Below are positions 22,801 to 34,742 of a DNA stretch of 64,000 nt, piece after piece (within the stretch, counting starts at the first letter, position 1; each line of letters opens with the position of its first letter). Made by a program: the position numbers and the translations under genes. Under the pieces are notes generated by a model that was not told the DNA's origin, ran no database searches, and saw only the letters and a list, made by a program, of their open reading frames with translations. The DNA comes from Lepiota brunneoincarnata. Taxonomy: Eukaryota > Basidiomycota > Agaricomycetes > Agaricales > Agaricaceae. The DNA lies in contig JAEBUN010000001.1 of NCBI GenBank assembly GCA_023014365.1, positions 1,860,001 to 1,924,000 of the forward strand, given 5' to 3'.

Positions 22801-23772
22801 AAGCCGCCGTCGACTCTGCAAAGAAGGAAGCACCCGCCACAGCTGCCAACTTCGACAAAGAGGCAATTGTCACTGCTGCCATCGCCGAACATGATGAGAA
22901 GATCAGAGCTCAGCATGAGGCAGAAATAGAATCAGCTGTCGATCGTGGAAGGAAGGAGCAGTTGACGAAAATAAAGCTTAAAGACGCTCAGTTTGCAAAA
23001 ACACAAAAACGAGTCAAAGATCTCGAGGCCCAGATCCTCGAATGGAAGAATGCCGGTCTCATTCCCCAAGATGCCACAATCAATCCTGCTCCTGTGATAG
23101 CTCCCGCTGCAGTTGCCGCCGCCTCTGCCACCCCTACCTCTACTGCCGCTAACCCCAACCCCACAGCTGCTGCCCAACCCACTCAGCATGTTACCTCGAC
23201 GACACCTGCACAGACTTCCAATCTTGCACTCCCCCGAAAACCCTTCAACTAGTACCGCCCTGGCCCCTCCTACAGCGGCAGGCCGAGGGGGTGCTCCTAC
23301 CCTTCGCGGTCGCGTTCCCCTAGGACGTGGAGGAGCACCTAGGGTGCCCCCTGTGAAGGCTTCACCAGCAGCACAACAAGCTGCTGCCACTGCTGCTGCT
23401 GCCACAGCCCCACAAACCACCCCAACTGCTACTGGTGGCATGTCAATCATGGGCGCCGCCGGCAAACGACCTCGTGAAGAAGGGAATGCTCCTTCAGCCG
23501 ACGACTCCCTTGCTAAACGCCTGAAACCTTCAGAAGGACCGAGCAAAGCCCGTGGCAATCAGACGTCCCCCACCCCCAACATAGCTTTGCCTTGGTGTAT
23601 TACGGTCTTTATCTGTTGTCCACGCTACTTGTTGTACTGCTGTTTGCAAGGACTTGTATTATTATTACAAATTAGCGACGCCCACCGCTACATCCATAGA
23701 TACCATTTTATCTTAATCCATAATTACAGAACAACAGGCGCTCATGTGAGAAAGGGAACACTCTTCCATTGA
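16846..23772 (+). CDS. MLP1: Mlp1/TPR-like nuclear-basket coiled-coil protein, with frame breaks
   Basis: A very large coiled-coil protein (roughly 1,900 residues) is encoded by at least 15 exons. The N-terminal part (FIPDDIDLDVLSNLLPD) is followed by almost continuous heptads rich in Glu, Gln, Lys and Leu. The block from 18500 (LSQQRAEYYRLQNEASEL through NVDEVIANSLVLFKNIGELQ) corresponds to the conserved central TPR/MLP region. The C-terminal 200 residues switch to Ala/Pro/Thr-rich and RG-rich sequence with a basic KRPREE..AKRLKP stretch that can act as an NLS. Mlp1/TPR proteins line the nuclear basket of the pore and retain unspliced mRNA. Frame changes that no splice site explains lie near 18263, 19446, 20111 and 23235; three look like one extra base. 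The stop at 23772 follows the last frame and is tentative. Confidence 0.78.
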
Positions 23773-23972
23773 CGTCAATCCGTTCTCAGACTCTTGGAGG
23801 ATTAGCCACGGCAGGCTATGCGGCGCCGTCCACATGGACACTTTGCTTCCCATCCCTGCAACACGCTGCCCCACCCATACAATAGGAGTTAGACCGTCCG
23901 ACAGTTCCCTCGATATCTCCTCGCGGAAGGGAACTTCGACCCCAATACTCTTGTAGTCTCTCACTCCGCCCC

Positions 23973-25744
23973 ATGTCTGCACATAGTCTCTTGTCGTACG
24001 GCCCCCCTGCGTCGCTGCATCGTGCCCCGTCTTATACCGCCGAGCCTCTCGAGAACGAACAGAGGATTGCACTCAATGATCGCTCTCGACCTCGGCCTTT
24101 GGGAAGCTTTGTGAAACAGAGCAAACACGGACATGCGAGGTTGAAATTAGCGGCACAGGAGAACGGGATCGCCCTGCCTCTTTACGGCATTGCGGGTTCT
24201 GTGGAGGGGACAGTGGAATTGGACGCTGGGAAGGAGGAAGGGGTGGATAGTGTCGAGGTCAAGGTGAGCTCATTGGTGTTTGTGCCCAGAGGCAGCGGCT
24301 TGGTATATATGTTGACGAGTTACATGATAGATTGAAGGCCGCTTGAAGCTGAATGAAATCGCAGAAGGCGGGACGTCAACTGCAAAGTTGGTTCTTGATA
24401 CGGCGTTACTTTGGGTAAAGGATCCCAACAACCAAGAGTGCCCTAACAAGCTTGATTTCGCTTTGGTATTGCCTATGACATTTAATTATGAGGGAGTCAC
24501 TTATGTGAGTTGTCTATGATTTTATCCTTCTGGGGTTCAACTTATACATGATGATTACAAGCCTCTGCCACCTACCTACAGCGTCAAGCTCAAGGGTCTC
24601 CCTGGCTTCACTGCCAGCATAGACGTGAGTCACACTGCATTAATTACTGTGTTGTTTTTTTTTCATGACTGTGGCGGGATAGTACTCCGTCAGTGTTTTG
24701 ATCAATAGACCGAATACCGTGCCATCTATGGTACCTCTCGTCAAGTCAAAGGCACTTGGCATACACATTGGGACAACGTACGCAGATTGTTCATGACCGT
24801 TGGAGAACAGCAACAATGATTGACATCGAATTCCCGCAGAATCGTCAGCACGCCCTTTTTGTATTACCCCCGAACTCGCCCCTCTCTTCCGCTCCCTCCT
24901 CCGCTGTCCTTGGTACCCATACGGGGCTTTAACGTAACACCAGATTGGCGAGTATATGAAACTGTCTCGAAAGCCAAACAGTCAAGGCTCCAAGACATCC
25001 ACCTAAAACTCTACGTCCCAAAGTCAAGGATCTTTTGTTTCACACAAAGAATACCTTTTCACCTAAGCATTGAATCATCCGCCATAAGCCTTGTCGCATT
25101 CTTACCATTCGGGCCAAGCACAAGACCTATGAGCCTCAAGGTTGCGACGAAAATCGAAGTTTTGAGGCAGGCTACTGTTGACATTGAGTACGTCTCGAGC
25201 ACTTCCCCAGAATTCCCACCGCATAGACTGATTTCCCTGGAAGAAATGAAATGGTGACCGATGCGAAGCAAGATATGTGGCGGACAGACCTTATTGGGAA
25301 AGGCACATTTAAACATATCGTACGTTATATTAACGTTTTTCTTGGCATTTGCAGGCTGATCTGAGTCTCCCCCTCAACTCAGGGAAACGAACCGAGTATC
25401 ACTGCGTTTTCAGGAGAAATCGGAATCTTTGATGCCGTTCAAATAGGCGGGTTTAGGGCAGCAGGATTGAGTGTCAAGGTACACGAGGCATTTAAATATA
25501 TTGTTGTAAATGCGATGTGCTGACCTATTCCCATGCACAGGATTGCATCGTCCTTTCCATGATACCCCCAGACCCCAGGAAATGCCCTTTTACAGACTTT
25601 CGTCTTGTGGTGCCCATCCGACTTGCCACAGACCCATGGACCGCGGATGGAACAGGTATCGGACTACCGACTGACGTAGCTGCACGCGGCACCCGTGAAT
25701 CGACCTACTCTGTGCCATCAAGCCCTGACGAAGAGAAAGAATAA
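23973..25744 (+). CDS. Arrestin-like N-terminal domain protein
   Basis: Start 23973 (MSAHSLLSYGPPASLHRAPSY) opens with the PPxY-like, Tyr/Pro-rich leader usual in this fungal family. The exons are 23973-24263, 24331-24504, 24562-24624, 24683-24777, 24840-about 25190, 25227-25319, 25383-25478 and 25541-25744. The fold is an arrestin-type beta-sandwich: an N-lobe with the GIAGSVEGTVEL strand pair and a C-lobe with LKLYVPKSRIF and RIPFHLSIES. Alpha-arrestins recruit ubiquitin ligases to membrane transporters. Basidiomycete arrestin-like proteins of this kind have no assigned cargo. The step between exons 5 and 6 (25188-25226) fits only an unusually short intron (35-39 bp) or an indel. The other phases agree. 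Confidence 0.7.
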
Positions 25745-26128
25745 GGGAAATCAGAATGCATTACCCGGTTGTAGTTATAGCTTTCTTGAAGATACTTCTG
25801 CTTCCCTGATTTACCAGTGCGTGACGTAGATGGATGCTTGAAGCGCTGAGCAATGTCATACTTTCAGTTGGCAAGGACCTGTACTGCCCTTCCAACCTGC
25901 ATTGAGGAGCCTTACCCTTCAGGGGCCTGATTCATGATTACCTTTTAGACAAGCAATAATGGACACGTCATTCGAGGTGACGCTATAGATAAGATAAGAT
26001 TAGTTTTTTGTTGTATTTTTTTTTTTTTTTACCACGACTAATTTTCTGGTTACCTGCCGCATTGGGGAATATTCCACACAATTATCCTTGGATCTTGGCT
26101 GTCTGTCCCACAGCAATTCTCGCATCAT
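25745..26128. other. Spacer between the arrestin-like and QNG1 genes
   Basis: Contains the 3' flank of one gene and the promoter of the next, with a run of T near 26012-26030. No gene is seen. Confidence 0.5.
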
Positions 26129-27627
26129 ATGGATATCGTCACACACTTGAATGAAAAATTGGCTCTCAGTATGGCCTTGCAGAACCCCGTGGTGGAGAGT
26201 TCAGAGTACGCGTACAAGGTATGACAAGTCACTCTTTTCCAACTCACCACCACCCCCCCCCAACCGGCCACCAACCTGAACAGGCAACGAACCTTGTACT
26301 GATTGATCCAGACGGCGTGAGGTTGGCCGCAAGCTACGTCCGTCCGTTTTTATCCGATGTTAACCTCTGGTCAACTTGCGACGAACAGATCAAAACCAGG
26401 CTTCAACAAGACTCGTACACACCACGAACGTGGCGCACCCACCCGTTGCATCTGTGCCCGCCTGAACCCTATAATCCAGCACATCCCCTAACCCAAACCA
26501 GCCTCGATTGGATCTTTCTGATATCCGCACTCAACTTTAGCTTCTGGTCGCCGCATGAAGGCAAGAAGGAGAGGTATGGGGTTGAGTGGTACGCCTGGGT
26601 GGGACGAAACAAGACAAGATGCACAAGGTCGGCGACAGGTGTTTACCGGCTATTGGAGTCTCGTGGCAGCACTCGACCGAGGTAATCCGATATATCTTCC
26701 CATGTCTTTTCCTTATATTACGGCAGCTCTATGGGATGAAGACGTACCTTTTGTCAGCCCCGAATTCTACTCGTCAGAAACAATGTGTCCAGATTCGCTA
26801 ATTGAATACGTATTCCGTCCTGCAAAGCAATCAGCAGAGAACATGCCCCTGATCCATGACCGTATCCGGATAATGCGCCAAGTGGGCGCCATCCTGTGTA
26901 GCGTAAGTGGTTGGTTACCATGTTTGCATGTGATAAACTAATAATAAACCTCGAAGAATTTCAATGGTTCCTTCAAAGGCTTCATCGACGACTTCCACAG
27001 ACGATACCATCGCCGAGGCTCTGCTCTCCAACTCGTGCAAATGGTCATCGACACCTTCCCCTCCTTTCGAGATCAAGTCACCTATTGCGGCCGGACAGGT
27101 GAAAGCGCATATACCCATCTCCTTTCCTTCATGCCTTGCTTACTTCCCTTTGCCAGTGTATTTCTGGAAGCGAGCTCAAATCCTTGTCGCAGAAATCTGG
27201 GCGGCTTTCTACCCAGAGACCCCCTCAACCCCACACCCCATATTCCCAGGCCCGTTGGGACCACGCATACACCAGCTTACGATGTTTGCCGACTACCGCG
27301 TCCCCCAAATTCTGCACCACCTCCGTATTTTAGAGTACCCAGCTTCCTTGATGAATATGCTCAGATCAGGCGCACATTTGATGCCTGGTTGCAAGAGAAG
27401 AAGTGAGTCTACGTGCTTCTAGCATCATCGCCGTGGAACGGGTGAGGGACGAGATAGTGCGATTGCTACAGCCTTCGGAGAAGGCGGAAGAAGCAGTGAG
27501 CAGTGTGCTTATTGACTTCTATTTGTGGGACCTAGCCAAGAGAATAGAGAATGGCGAAGAGAAGGTTGAAGGACTCGAGACCGCAGAACTCGCACCGATT
27601 CACCGCACAAGGAGCATCTGGTACTAA
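26129..27627 (+). CDS. QNG1: Queuosine 5'-phosphate N-glycosylase/hydrolase (queuosine salvage)
   Basis: Exon 1 (26129-26218) encodes MDIVTHLNEKLALSMALQNP and is spliced over a 65-bp intron to NLVLIDPDGVRLAASYV. The conserved core follows: LDWIFLISALNFSFWSPHEG, GYWSLVAALDRG, PYITAALWDEDVPF, FRDQVTYCGRT, VYFWKRAQILVAE.WAAFYP and TMFADYRVPQIL, ending PIHRTRSIWY. This is the Q-salvage family (DUF2419). Its members release queuine from queuosine 5'-monophosphate, so that the base can be reused to modify the wobble position of tRNA-His, -Asp, -Asn and -Tyr. Eukaryotes cannot make queuine and depend on salvage. Frame changes near 26592 and 27400 each look like one extra base. An intron at 26903-26957 is clear. 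No tRNA-guanine transglycosylase lies nearby. Confidence 0.85.
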
Positions 27628-28359
27628 AACCCAACGATCGTCGGCGATAAACCCGACAACTAGATCTGCAATTCTGGAAATAGTATCCAATTGTTTACGC
27701 ATAAATACACCTCCGGGGTTCTGGCCGTGCCTTTCCCTACCCACCGGCCCAACTCGCGAGTACGGAGCCATGGTGCGGGTTCTCATTACTATGACACCAC
27801 AGGTGAAAAACCACTTCCATTTCCGACACAAAATTTGAAATCTGTGGGGTTATCAGTTAGGGTCAAAATATTCCCACCCCAGAGCCCAGATGGAATCAGT
27901 CAGATCCGTCTTCTGGACGGTCGGAAAGCTTAGAAAGGAAGAAACAATAAAACTCACAATCAGAAAAAACTAAAAAAAAAAAAAACAATGGCCCCTATCA
28001 CAGGATGGATCAGAACAGAAGATGTCCATAACATAGTCCAACTCCCTTCGGGCACGCCAAGTCCTTGGGTGCGTAGCGAAGGCCGAACTTTTTCTTTCGG
28101 TCAGGGCATTATTGCCAAACGAGCACTACACTGCTGACCCTTCCATGAGATACTTTCGACATGGGAAACCAATGCACGATGTGTGTTGTGCCTAATTAAT
28201 CCAAGCTGGCGCAGGCGCCTCTGCTTGTCCTCAAATCCCTTCAAGTTGGGGATGGGTGGGCTCCATGATGGGGAAAAGTAATTATCCGATCCAAGCAGTG
28301 ATAGGTGATTACGGACACACACAAGTCCGTCACACAGCACTGCACCAATACGTTAGGTT
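27628..28359. other. Convergent spacer
   Basis: Over 700 bp between the stops of QNG1 (+) and the WD40 gene (-). There is an A-rich run near 27966-27986. Small frames such as 27691-27933 are not conserved-looking. No gene is supported. Confidence 0.45.
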
Positions 28360-30841
28360 TTACATGTCAACGGTAATATCTGAGTCTGAATCGTCAAGCT
28401 CGTCTGACGAGGTGGTGTCGCCTTCATTGGAGCTAGTCGACCTACGAACGGAAAACACGTCCGCCTGGCCTTCCTCCCTCAAAATGCTATTCCAATGCAT
28501 CAGTGAAACGGCGTTCGTGGATTAGTTGCTCAAAGATTCGAACTTACTGATCAAACATACTTATCGTCCTCCTTTCAGATGCCTCTGATTCAGGGTCTGA
28601 TTCTCCTACTGTTGTAAACATTCCCATCAAAGCCCGATAGTAGCTTATCCGGTCCTCTGTACCGTCGGCACTCAGATGCCTGGCGTTGGCGGGTGAGCGT
28701 GCTAGGTCCCGGGTACAAGGGGAGGATGGTGTTGGGCTGTGCAAGACCATATGCCTCTCAACCCCCGAGGTCACAGCGTGAAGGAGGTGGGGGTGAAAAA
28801 CAACGGTATTGACAATCGAATTGTGTCCTGATCGCTCGGCTTCTTTAGTCCGTTTGGTGGCTGAAAAAGCAAGTAAAATATTAACCTGTGAGCCTGCACA
28901 AGGGTGTCGAAAGTTCGACCGGAACATGTTTCATCTCCGTTATTCCTGAGGTGAATGCTGTACAAAGGAACCAGTAAGTCGGGATCAACTGCGTGAGGTG
29001 ACTTTGATAGCTCCACCTGTTACACCCGAGTATTGCAGATTATGCCAATCCTTTGGAGATATTTCCTGTCTCTGACTCACGAGTTCTGGTGTCGGAGGTA
29101 ATCTCCATACGTAGCCGCGAAAATCATCGGAGCCGGCGGCATAAAACTCCTCGGATTCAAGTCCTGGTCCCCCGAAGGATCCGTGCTATCGTTTGTGGAT
29201 CGATGAGATTCGGTGGTTCCCGAGCCCGGTAGATCTCACCTTCATCGTGCATGAATTTGAATAGGTACGTTCCCCGGCAGGTACCGGTGTGCCATCAGGC
29301 AAGTGCTTTCCAGAGCAAGTGGCAATTGGATTGGGGTCCGAAACGGAGTAAACCATAGGGTACCAATGCTGCGGCAGGGAATGAGTTGAAACAGGGAGAG
29401 ACTCAATTAATTTTCACTCACCAACATAGTGACTGCAAATTTAGAACCTATAATCCCTTGTTAATGTCGAATTGAGCAATATTAGCGAACTGCCCCTGCC
29501 ATCGCGGTCAAAGACAATGCTACTCGTCTCTGGATTGCTGAGATAGTCACAGCTTTGCCGAGCTAGTCTGGTGCTGTACTATCAAAATATCAGGTTGACC
29601 CAAGTACACATGTTCTGCGCTCACTGTCTGCACTACGCCGTCTCGGGATCTTCTGGAAAAGGGACCAAATGCCATCCTCTTATCACGGAGGCACACTGTC
29701 CCACTTTGCTCGCTCGTGAGAAATATATGCTCCATGGTCGGATGATATTGCACTCCAGTAACCTCAGACCGAAGCTGTAAGATATTTTGGGCTCGAGATT
29801 GACGATAGTCCTCCCGGTCGTCATGACGTATAATCCTCCCATCTTCACTGAGAATAATAATGAACACAGCCTCGTAATAGTATAGTAAGGGACTGACCTC
29901 CCGCTGAGATACATTTCGTCCCGGCTTGGATGACATGAGATAGCGCGGATGGTATCCTCGGAGCGACGTTAGCATTGAGGGCCGTGTGATGCTCATACGA
30001 ATAGACTCACATCATGCCATGTGCATGTTCCATCAGGAGAGCGTCTCGATACTTGGGCCGGGGAGGATCCCAGGTAGGTGGTGTCATATTTAAAAATAGT
30101 AGCGTCTATTCCGCCTCTGGTGGATGTAACTAATCATCAGCACTTGAGTCCAGCTGCTCCGACATAAGGTAGCATGTCAGCAAGATAGACTTACGCAAAT
30201 AGGAAGCGGTTCGACGCAGAAAATGTGAGGTTCAGAATATTGCTCTGAAGAGGTGATCTCAAATTAAGAAAGCTGCGGGTAGGGTGAATGGCACACGGGC
30301 ATACTCTAGGTCCAACAAACGATCCAATGGGTTCCCGAACATCCTCTTGGTGGAAGTCCCAAATGAGAATCTTGAGATCTGCGACCGCACCCGAATCAAC
30401 AATGCCTCTCAATCCAAAGACAGCCTTCCCTACTTACCATCACCCCCACTGACTAAGAATCGTCCCTCTCCATTTGAAAAGGCGAGTGCATTGATACAAG
30501 ACGTATGCCGAACCAAACTCCTGGGAACAATGTACAGGAAAAAAAGCGCATCAGTGCCCCGTGAAATCACAAAACGTCTAAGCCATCACTCATTGACGTC
30601 CGTCGCCGGTAGTTGGAGGTAGCGTAACAGCCAGCGCCTATCTCATTTGAGTAGGATGGGAACGGGCTCCGATGAGATCCGCCCGCACCAGGTCCTCACG
30701 GCGTAGCTTACCCGCGGCGCTTAATGATACAGTTGTTCTAATTTACCTCGAGTACTGAAATCCTTCTGAAAATATGGATTCTAGAACATCGACTCTAGTC
30801 CTATTTGCAAGGTGCCGGGGATCGGTGTCCATCGTACGCAT
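28360..30841 (-). CDS. DCAF5/6-type WD40 repeat protein
   Basis: Read on the minus strand from MRTMDTDPRHLANRTRVDVL, joined through about nine exons. WD repeats are seen as HTSCINALAFSNGEGRFLVSGG, DLKILIWDF, NILNLTFSASNRFLFA, DDTIRAISCHP, AQNILQLRSEVTGVQYHP, LTSEQSGTVCLRD and, near the end, RGHNSIVNTVVFHPHLLHAV followed by TSGVERHMVLHSP. The C-terminus is acidic and Ser-rich. The order, with a late repeat after a long insertion holding AAGSDDFRGYVWRLP, resembles DDB1-CUL4 associated factors of the DCAF5/6 group, which serve as substrate receptors of the CRL4 ubiquitin ligase. That link is inferred from layout. The frame near 29160-29200 needs adjustment, probably consensus indels. The start lies about 170 bp from tRNA-Cys, which is on the other strand. 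Confidence 0.65.
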
Positions 30842-31012
30842 GGGCGGTCGGAATGGAGCACGCCTCGGGCGGGTTGGGAGACATGACATATGTGATGGTG
30901 TGGTATGGTGGTAGTGGTAGTAGAAATAGTAGTGGTGGCGTTGAACTTGGTGGTGGCGTGGCTCCTTGTTTATGTGGCCACTTGAATTATTTTGGGTAAT
31001 ACTGCAAGGCAG

Positions 31013-31096
31013 GTCTCGATAGCTAAGTGGTATAGCATACGATTGCAGCCCCGCGCAGTTATCGTAGGGTCCGGTGTTCGATCCACCGTCGGGACT
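31013..31096 (+). tRNA. tRNA-Cys (GCA) with a 12-nt intron
   Basis: The 5' GTCTCGA pairs with the 3' TCGGGAC (one G-T pair) to form a 7-bp acceptor stem. The D arm TAGCTAAGTGGTATAGCA is characteristic of tRNA-Cys. The anticodon stem TACGA/TCGTA encloses TTGCAG plus 12 extra bases and a closing loop base, giving anticodon GCA with an intron after position 37. The T arm CGGTG TTCGATC CACCG is perfect. Mature length is about 72 nt. Confidence 0.88.
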
Positions 31097-31572
31097 ATCC
31101 CATATACTTTTGTATCTCTCTCTAACTAATTTTCGGCTGATGGCAAACAATGGCGACATACAGGGCAGGCATCGTCATAATTATCGTCATAATTATTACA
31201 GGCATGAGAGGAGGAAGGGGGGGAGCGGGATAGACAGATGTAAACGATGACAGTACAGCGTGATCTATGGGCGCAACTTATACGATAAGGGTACAGGAGG
31301 GAGGGAGAAGAACATGACCAAACACACAGGAGAAAGGGAACAAAGAGAATAGGGAAGGGCTCTATGGGGGTCTATCTATGTGAGTATGCAGTTTCCACCA
31401 TAAAATAAGTAGAGGAGCATAGGAAGAGGCGAAGACAGGCTGAGAGAAGGAGAAGGGATTCCAGTGTCCATATGATATATTATAATCATGGCGTTCCAAG
31501 GGTCGTGTCGTCTAAAAGCCCAAGAATCCGAGAAACATTTTCCACAGCAGAAGCAACAACAATCCAATCGAA
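31097..31572. other. 3' flank of CRE1
   Basis: Region between tRNA-Cys and the CRE1 stop codon, purine-rich and probably CRE1 3' UTR. No gene is seen. Confidence 0.4.
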
Positions 31573-33967
31573 TTACCGCATGAAGTCAATCGACATCTTC
31601 CGGGGTGTGGGTAGACCCCTCGCAGCAGCCTCAAACTCGCTGAAGCCAGGCAACTCGACTTTCTCCTTCTTCAGTCTCCTCTCCTCCAGCTCACCACTGT
31701 CTCCATCCTCCCTTTTGATCCTGACACCATCTTCGTCCCTGCCATCCTTGATGTCGTTATCATCAGCCTTGCTTAGCGGGACCTTGAGAGGCGGGAGCGT
31801 GATCGGGGGTGAGTTGCTTCGCGAGCCAGGCATCGACCGCAGACCCCACAAGCTTCCGCCCAGGGAATGAGGGTGTATTGGTGTACTGGCGCCTGTGACC
31901 GGATGACTCAAGCCGCCCATACACCCAGTTCCGAACAGTCCTCCTTCGGGGCGTGCTGGCATCCTGGGCGGTGATGGGATAATTGGCGTCATGCCAAATG
32001 CCATCCTGACTGAATGGGCGAGATTGTTATGATTATGCTCCTTCTTGCCATTGATAGCGTTGACTGTAGCAGTCATCTGCCCGGCGGCAAGTGTCTGTGT
32101 CCAAGCAATAGGTGAAGGTGCCCTGGAGCTCGTCGTGCTTCCAACCCCCACCGAAGCCGCGCCAGGTGGTAAGAGGGGAGGTGGACCCAATGAGGCATGC
32201 TGTCCCAAGCTTCCAGGACTGCTGCCGCTGCTGCTTGGTCCACTAGACAGTTGTGGCGTGGGGGCGCCTGATGATGATGGTCCGAGAGATGCAAGGTGAT
32301 GATGATGGTGGGGAAGCGAAGGTAGAGCATACCCCAACGAGTCCGTTCTCCGGGTTTGCTTGATCATCGGTCGATGGTGGATCAACATCGAGGAGTTTGT
32401 CGGGCTGCCTGCCACGCTGGGCCCTTTAGATCTTGAAGGCCCTTCTTCAGCCTCTCTGTTATGGGTTTCAATCGTCGGGGGTGGGAGTAAAATGGGTGAC
32501 GGCGCTCGCGACGGGTTCGTGGAATGTATATTAAGAGTCCTAAGTGGTCCAAGGAACGGGCTTGTCGAAGGTGTATAAGCAAGTTCGCCAGAAGTTGTTC
32601 GTACAGCGGAGTAATGCGGCGGTGAGTGATCCGAGGAGTGGGGTCGTGGATGGAGCTGCAATGTCGGGTTGATCTGGAAAAGCCCTTGGGCAGGTGACTG
32701 CGGATTTGCGGTCTGAGTTTCTGAATCCGAGCTCATAGGGGACGGCGAGTCGTCGTGCATATTCGCGTTGGCTAAGTGGCGGTAATGATTATGTGAAGGG
32801 TGTGGGTGATAGGGGTGCGACCAGACAGAATGATGGGAACCATGGCTGGCCCCAGCTGGGCGCATTTGGTCAACGAGGTGGCCAGATGAGTGAGATTGTA
32901 TGAGGCTCGGCTGGTGAGGATGAGGATGCGATGACGTTATAGGGAGGTGCCATGCCGGGCCACTCAAGCGCCTTCTGGCTTTTCTGTCGTCACGTTCGTC
33001 GTGGGGGGTATGTAAATCCCGCTCGTTAGAAAGGCCGAAGTATCCCTTTTCTTCGGGTGTCAATCCCAGAGCAAGTCCTGCGCGCAAAGCAGGGGTGGCA
33101 GTGGGGCTTGTGGTAGCGCTCTTGGTAAGCCGATGGCGGGGGTAGGGACTCGTGGATTGGGACTGGAGTCGGGCTTCTGACTCGGCACGACGGAGAGCTT
33201 CGGCATGTCGAGCCTCGTACTCTGCACGTCGGATGGCCTCTTCGTGCTCGAGAGCATTGAGCTCGTCGACAGCAATGGTGGAGAGGGTGGTAAATGGCGT
33301 CGGACTGGGATGTATTGAGTGCTGAGCTGGGTGACTACGGCGGGTATGAGGAATGTCGTAGGAGCCGACGGCAGTTGGTCGGGCATAGGATTCACCCTAT
33401 TTTTTTTTTGGAACGTACGTGAGTGTTCAGACAGATAAGTTGGGAGAAGATAGGGAGCTTAACAATGAAGAAGCTGCGCCGACACGGCACCGAAACAGAG
33501 CCAAGTAGGAAAAAAAAAAAAAAAAGAAAAAATCTCACCTCGTCATCGCTATTTGCCCTACTACGTGCCTTCTTTTTTATCCGCATGGCGGCGGCGTGAT
33601 TAGAGGGCCTGTTTCCCGAAGAAGAGTGTTCTGGCTCCTCGATGAGTGTGAATTCGAGTCGCTGTTTCGGGGCGCCCTTTTTGGAGGTGAAAGAGAATTG
33701 GGAGTCGTTGTTGTGGATGCGGGAGTGACGGGTTAATTCATCTGAGCGAGAAAACCTTTTTTCGCAGGAGGGGAAAGTGCACCGGAAGGGCTTTTCACCT
33801 GTGTGAGTGCGGATATGGCGAGTCTGGCGTGGGGTGAGCAAGGGAGCAGAGCAGAACACAGGAAGACAGACCTGGTGCTCGAGCCTGGAGAATGCGCGAC
33901 CACAGGGGACGTAAGGGCATCTATATGGCCTTGCGACGGGTTTGTCCTGAACGTTGTGGTCGAGCAT
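31573..33967 (-). CDS. CRE1: CreA/Mig1-type carbon catabolite repressor, two C2H2 zinc fingers
   Basis: The start at 33967 ([18 protein letters not shown]) leads directly into finger 1 ([22 protein letters not shown]), the TGEKPFRC linker, and finger 2 ([23 protein letters not shown]). The helices RLEHQTRHIR and [10 protein letters not shown] are those of CreA/Mig1 factors, which bind SYGGRG sites and repress alternative-carbon genes when glucose is present. An intron splits finger 1 after LEHQ. A second intron (about 33400-33537) separates the fingers from the 600-residue tail. That tail holds the [17 protein letters not shown] segment, [17 protein letters not shown] and [12 protein letters not shown], all seen in basidiomycete Cre1 proteins. 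It is otherwise rich in Ser, Pro and His and ends [12 protein letters not shown]. No frame break is found. Confidence 0.88.
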
Positions 33968-34742
33968 GGTGGTATGGAGAGAAGAAAGTGTGGGGAAGGA
34001 TATAAAGGCTAGCGAGCTCCTGATTTTACCCACGCTTGTTGTCTGATAAGTGTCTGCTAAGTGTCTGCTAACCCTCCTGGTTACCCCGAACCGGCCCGAA
34101 AGCGCCCATTCGCCCGCCCCACCCAGGCATAGGACATGTGCTGGTCCAACTCCCCTCCTTCCATTTTTCTGTCGCCAGTTGCCGCTCGCACAATCCCCCT
34201 CGCGCCTACCGCACCCTTCCGTGCTGCTTCCTCGAGGCGACAAGGCGGGCCCTGGTGGTTTCCCTAGCTGATCTAGATTTGATCTCGGCCAACCCTGATC
34301 GCAGATGCGGGGTAGGGTCTCCCAAGGCCGAGTAATCAAGATCGTGCCCACTAAGAAAATAAAATAAAATTCAACGCTGCAGTCTAATTCCGAACATGTG
34401 GCCATTGTGTGTCCTGCGTACATACAGTAACTTTCGTGGACACCCTCGAACGTTGAGACCCCTCGACGTTCCTCTATTCATCAAACTACAGCTCCTTCTG
34501 TTGTGGCAGCACAGCTTCGACGTGGCCGCTGCATGGTGTACATACTTCTCTGATCGTAATTACACCCGAGCTTTCATTTGGTTTTCGACACCTGCCGATT
34601 GACATTTCACCCCTACTCACCCACAGTCAGTTTCACCTAAAACCTGTCCGTCCCTGGCACACGTTCACGCGGTGGATGGACACTGGACAGCCCATGTACC
34701 CCGCGACGCCGCAGATCTGCCCCAAATCCTCACCCCATACCC
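33968..34742. other. CRE1 promoter and 5' leader region
   Basis: Pyrimidine-rich on the + strand (about 34080-34220). A long minus-strand frame of more than 300 codons runs through here and over CRE1 exons, but it has no conserved content upstream of 33967. Confidence 0.4.
34047..34068. repeat. Two tandem copies of an 11-bp unit
   Basis: TAAGTGTCTGC occurs twice back to back, about 80-100 bp upstream of the CRE1 start codon. It may be a paired protein-binding site or a chance duplication. Confidence 0.7.

Noticed and set aside
23113..23250. A Pro/Leu-rich frame overlapping the MLP1 C-terminus
   Set aside because: Its upstream half is the shadow of the Ala/Thr/Pro-rich MLP1 frame. Only the part after the shift (about 23235) looks like the true tail.
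28256..28525. A + strand Ser-rich frame opposite the WD40 gene's last exon
   Set aside because: It is the antisense of an acidic, Ser-rich C-terminal coding region and shows no independent features.
30743..31159. A 138-codon minus-strand frame with a His/Tyr-rich run
   Set aside because: Its 5' half is the antisense of the tRNA-Cys gene. Only the last 30 codons belong to the WD40 gene's first exon.
33392..34423. A 343-codon open frame on the minus strand that includes CRE1 finger 1 and 2
   Set aside because: It reads through the finger-1 intron and far upstream of the conserved start. Splicing at LEHQ restores the normal C2H2 spacing, and the extra 5' part has no conserved content.
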